A program made the translations under genes and the position numbers. A stretch of DNA of 21,329 bases from DASQLQ01 sp035629935. Its GTDB lineage: Bacteria; Actinomycetota; CADDZG01; WHSQ01. This document shows positions 18,722 through 21,329 of the stretch, one piece after another. Position 1 is the stretch's first letter; each line of letters opens with the position of its first letter. The notes beneath the pieces are model-generated. The model worked only from the letters and a program-made list of their open reading frames with translations. It ran no database searches and had not been told where the DNA came from. The stretch lies in NCBI GenBank assembly GCA_035629935.1, contig DASQLQ010000032.1, forward strand, positions 1-21,329. Reading direction: 5' to 3'.

Positions 18722-20737
18722 ATGGCCTTCAACTGGAACGACGCCCCCGGCTCCTCCCCTGCGGTCCGCCGCAGAGCGACACTCAGGAAACTCCTCGGCT
18801 CGCTCATCGTCGGCTTGCTTTCCGTAAGCGTCGCGTGGGCCGGTACCGGACTTGTTCCCGTTAACGACGTAACCGGAGCTGCTGGATCCTCGAGCGGCCA
18901 GGACGGCAACTGGTTGGCCGCGGCTGGGTCCGACGGCGGAGGCTCGCAAGCCGCTGCAGCCGCAGGCACCGACCAGCCCCTGAGCACGAACCAAGTCTAC
19001 GCCGGCGCTGCCAAGGTCAACATCGCTCCCAACCCCGAGAAGTACAGCGGCACATGGGAGAAGGATCAGGGTCACTGCGAAACATTCGCCGCCCCTCACG
19101 AGACCGAGCCGGCTCACGCAACTGACTTCCGCGTTCGTTTCAACGAGAACACCAACTGCATCTACGCGGGTGGGTTCGACATCGGCCCTGCCAACGCGAT
19201 CACGAAGTTCGACGAGGAGTACGGGATGTGGGCTCGCGCCACCGCCGTCAGCGACGGAGACGACACCGTCGTTTTGATGATTCTGGACGGCGCCTACTAC
19301 TTCGCCAAGTACGCCAACATGTGCAACACCGTTGACACCCACAAGTCGGACTTCGACGGTGATGGCCCCGGCGCTAACAAGTACACGCAGGACTGTGGCT
19401 TCCGCGACCTCGGTATCTCCATGGCGGAGAAGTACGGCTACAAGCAGGCCGTGCCCGGCCAGGTCCCCGCGCAAGTGCCCGGTCAAGTGTCTGGTCCCGT
19501 CAGCGACCAAGCAGGTCTCGAGAAGGGTTCGCCAGCCGAGCCCGGTCAGTTCGGGATCGAGCCGTCGAGCTTCTTCCTCGCTTCGTCACACGCTCACGCA
19601 TCACCCGACTTCATCGGTGCCTGGGGTGGAGTTCCCCGCTGGTACATGCAGCAGGTCGAGGATGCGATCCGCAAGGCCGTGTACGACGCGGTCGATTCGA
19701 TGCGTCCCTCGTACATCGAGGCCGGGGAGATCCTCTTCCGGGGCGGCAACAACCACCGTCGCGGCCACTACCGCGCAGCGGAAGAGGCGGGCGAGACGTG
19801 GATGCGTTTCGTGAGCGAGACCCCGGCACCTCCAATCTGCACGACGCCGTCGCCGACACCCACACCAACCCCCTCACCAACCAAAACCAAGGGTCCGAAG
19901 AGGCCGGGTTCGACCCCGACTCCGACTCCCCCGCCCTCGCCGACGCCTATCTGCACTCCGCAACCGAACACCAAAGGTGTCGTGGCAACGATCGGTACCT
20001 ATGCGGCCCACCCAACCAATAGCGCGGGCGGCACCGGCTACGCCGACCTGGCGGGAGTGTTCGCCAAGCGTGCCGAGGAGCGCTTCGGTGGGATCGGGCT
20101 CTTCTTCCAGACCGGTTTTGGAAACATCAGCAGCGCTTACTCCCGAGCTCAGCTCGGTAAGGACCTCGTGAGCCTTCTCCCCGACGTGGGGGCCGGAGCA
20201 CAGGTCACCGCCGGTGACGGCACGATCGACGTCCGGACGGTTCAGCGCACCTTCGACAACCCCGCTACCAACGCAGCTCTCGGTCCGGGTGGAGCGGCCG
20301 GCGTGTTCGACCGGCCCATGGAGCACCGTCCCTCTGCAGTCAGCATCGGGAAGGACAGCTTGGGACCGGACGCTTCCCGTCTTCCCCACAAGCGGTGCAA
20401 CTCCGCCTCGCCTCTGACGGTCAACACGTCCGTCTCTGCCGCGAGGATCGGGCCCGTCAACGGTGGCCTGCTGATCACCGGTGGGCCGGGCGAGCTGTTC
20501 TCCAACTACACCAACACAATCAAGGAGTCGAACATCACTGGCATCACCTTCCCGCTGTCGCTCGTCAACGACGGGATCGGCTACATCATGCAGAGCTTCG
20601 AGACGGATCACGTCGGTCGTCAGGGCGTCGGGTTCGTGAACGGGCCTCTGTCGGAGTACGAAGACGCATACTCGATCGATGCCTGCCTCGGGGATCACGC
20701 TCTCGAGCAGACCTTCGAAGCACTCGGCTCCCTTTAG
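18722..20737 (+). CDS. Secreted neutral-ceramidase-superfamily protein B
   Basis: A 671-residue paralog of the upstream gene, collinear along its whole length. The signal peptide or anchor (about 22-40) ends SVAWAGTG. Conserved positions: YAGAAKVNIAP (93-103), ASSHAHASPDFIGAWGG (287-303; His290/His292), AAHP (His430), TGFGNISS (464-471), GGPGELFS (Glu591) and IGYI (Tyr621). The GNVSP serine block of protein A reads GNISS here, so the Pro is lost while a Ser stays. Two inserts are private to B: an Asp/Gly-rich stretch DFDGDGPGANKY (210-221), reminiscent of a Ca-binding loop, and VPGQ-type repeats (244-260). The Cys-bounded Pro-rich loop spans Cys373-Cys411. TTAAGGAG eight bases before the ATG supports the start. 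Probably transcribed with the PHP gene 10 bp downstream. Confidence 0.78.
   Translation: MAFNWNDAPGSSPAVRRRATLRKLLGSLIVGLLSVSVAWAGTGLVPVNDVTGAAGSSSGQDGNWLAAAGSDGGGSQAAAAAGTDQPLSTNQVYAGAAKVNIAPNPEKYSGTWEKDQGHCETFAAPHETEPAHATDFRVRFNENTNCIYAGGFDIGPANAITKFDEEYGMWARATAVSDGDDTVVLMILDGAYYFAKYANMCNTVDTHKSDFDGDGPGANKYTQDCGFRDLGISMAEKYGYKQAVPGQVPAQVPGQVSGPVSDQAGLEKGSPAEPGQFGIEPSSFFLASSHAHASPDFIGAWGGVPRWYMQQVEDAIRKAVYDAVDSMRPSYIEAGEILFRGGNNHRRGHYRAAEEAGETWMRFVSETPAPPICTTPSPTPTPTPSPTKTKGPKRPGSTPTPTPPPSPTPICTPQPNTKGVVATIGTYAAHPTNSAGGTGYADLAGVFAKRAEERFGGIGLFFQTGFGNISSAYSRAQLGKDLVSLLPDVGAGAQVTAGDGTIDVRTVQRTFDNPATNAALGPGGAAGVFDRPMEHRPSAVSIGKDSLGPDASRLPHKRCNSASPLTVNTSVSAARIGPVNGGLLITGGPGELFSNYTNTIKESNITGITFPLSLVNDGIGYIMQSFETDHVGRQGVGFVNGPLSEYEDAYSIDACLGDHALEQTFEALGSL
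19451..19501 (+). repeat. VPGQ-type imperfect tandem repeat in protein B
   Basis: Encodes VPGQ-VPAQ-VPGQ-VSGP-V. The 12-base units diverge at third positions, so this is an older repeat kept at the protein level. It is absent from protein A. Confidence 0.7.
19838..19954 (+). other. Cys-bounded Pro-rich loop in ceramidase-like protein B
   Basis: Encodes Cys373 to Cys411: TP repeats, KTKGPKRPG, and TP/PSP repeats. It is eight residues longer than in protein A; both ends keep the Cys and the TTP or PTP context. Confidence 0.8.
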
Positions 20738-20747
20738 GCAGGTAGTC

Positions 20748-21329
20748 ATGCGACGAGTCGTAGTTCTAGCGATATCACTTGCGCTGCTCGCGCTCTCGCT
20801 GCCACTGGCGGCGAGAGCCGAGGAGCCGGCTTGCGAATGGTTGGCCGGGGACTTCCACGTCCACACCGTCTACTCGCACGACACTTACGGCGGCCCCGAC
20901 GACGAGGGCACCGGCCCCGATGAGTTCTACACGTTGGGTTGGACGCCCGGTCAGCAAGGCGCCATCGCCGAGTCACGCGACCTCGACTTCATCGCCATCA
21001 CCGACCACAACAACATGGACGGCTTCGAGCATCGCCACGACGAGGCCTCCGGTGTCCACCCGTACGAGTCCGGCTGGGGCCGCCAGGACCAGATCCCCGG
21101 CGGCGACCCGCTCGTTTGGGTCCCCGACTACGAGAACTCCTTCAGTGGTCATGCGCAGATGCACGGCGCCACCCACGTCTACGACGATCACAACGACCCC
21201 GTCTACGCCGCGCAGTTGCTGCATGAAGACGGTGGTGCTTTCCAGATCAACCACCCCGCCGACATGGGATGGCACGGCGACGACGGCGAGTTCCTGTACC
21301 CAGGATTCGCTCCGGACGCGCTAGAGCTC
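20748..21329 (+). CDS. Exported PHP-domain metallohydrolase (CehA/McbA-like), 5' part
   Basis: The first 194 codons are present; the frame is open at the window end. The signal peptide MRRVVVLAISLALLALSLPL is followed by AARA as likely cut site. PHP motifs: GDFHVHTVYSHD (34-45; His37, His39, His44), AITDHNN (83-89; Asp86, His87), PDYENSFSGH (126-135; Glu129), and NHP (His169). These are metal ligands of the polymerase-and-histidinol-phosphatase fold. Exported versions fall in the CehA/McbA group, known from carbamate-insecticide and N-acyl or phosphoester hydrolysis, so the substrate is open. The Asp/Gly-rich insert after the first motif (GGPDDEGTGPDE) is unusual. The gene starts 10 bp after the stop of ceramidase-like B, with a weak AGG at 20740-20742. 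Confidence 0.85.
   Translation, partial: MRRVVVLAISLALLALSLPLAARAEEPACEWLAGDFHVHTVYSHDTYGGPDDEGTGPDEFYTLGWTPGQQGAIAESRDLDFIAITDHNNMDGFEHRHDEASGVHPYESGWGRQDQIPGGDPLVWVPDYENSFSGHAQMHGATHVYDDHNDPVYAAQLLHEDGGAFQINHPADMGWHGDDGEFLYPGFAPDALEL

Noticed and set aside
18581..19510. 309-codon minus-strand open frame under ceramidase-like gene B
   Set aside because: Val/Gly/Leu-rich shadow typical of high-GC antisense frames; the plus-strand product has clear family motifs.
19874..20866. 330-codon minus-strand open frame
   Set aside because: Antisense shadow of ceramidase-like gene B and the PHP gene; no domain pattern or ribosome site.

Overview
The window comes from a high-GC actinobacterium, probably an uncultured or deep-branching member of Actinomycetota. 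Evidence for this: a WS/DGAT-type wax ester/triacylglycerol synthase, a PknB-like Ser/Thr kinase with one membrane helix, an SCP2 sterol-carrier protein, Sec-exported RTX-type calcium-binding proteins of the actinobacterial style, GTG/TTG starts, and TANNNT -10 boxes placed so that several mRNAs would be leaderless. There are no rRNA or tRNA genes, IS elements, integrases or CRISPR arrays. Coding density is near complete: no stretch above 300 bases lacks a gene.

Layout. (1) 1-5509, mostly housekeeping: the 5' end of a protein-L-isoaspartate methyltransferase (minus, cut by the window edge), divergent from a WS/DGAT acyltransferase; a minus-strand group rmuC - KDPG aldolase - lipoprotein; a tiny secreted cysteine-containing peptide with a possible coupled leader ORF and a strong terminator; and a class V aminotransferase (minus). 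(2) 5575-13845, an envelope and secretion block: two paralogous secreted RTX calcium-binding proteins (plus) around a secreted penicillin-acylase-family Ntn hydrolase (minus), a membrane Ser/Thr kinase (plus) divergent from the acylase, a membrane-anchored protein like the N-terminus of VanW/YoaR proteins (minus), and a staphylococcal-nuclease-like lipoprotein (minus). (3) 13937-15735: an SCP2 protein converging on a translationally coupled pair of exported proteins, one with a PKD-like domain. (4) 15892-21329, a plus-strand block: a small winged-helix-like ORF ending in a terminator, a secreted four-cysteine protein with a TTG start, two tandem secreted proteins of the neutral-ceramidase superfamily that each carry a Cys-bounded Pro-rich loop inside the fold, and the 5' part of an exported PHP (CehA/McbA-like) metallohydrolase, cut by the window edge.

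How it fits together. Much of the window encodes exported or surface proteins: Ca-binding repeats, amide hydrolases of two families, a nuclease, a PHP hydrolase, and a kinase with a Gly/Pro-rich outer tail. The most unusual part is the last 5 kb, a duplicated ceramidase-like gene followed 10 bp later by a PHP hydrolase. Two start classes are visible. Intracellular or low-complexity-leader genes on both strands have TANNNT 6-7 nt before the start codon (likely leaderless). Most genes for exported products, plus the SCP2 gene, have Shine-Dalgarno sites. All functions are inferred from sequence pattern; no searches were run.
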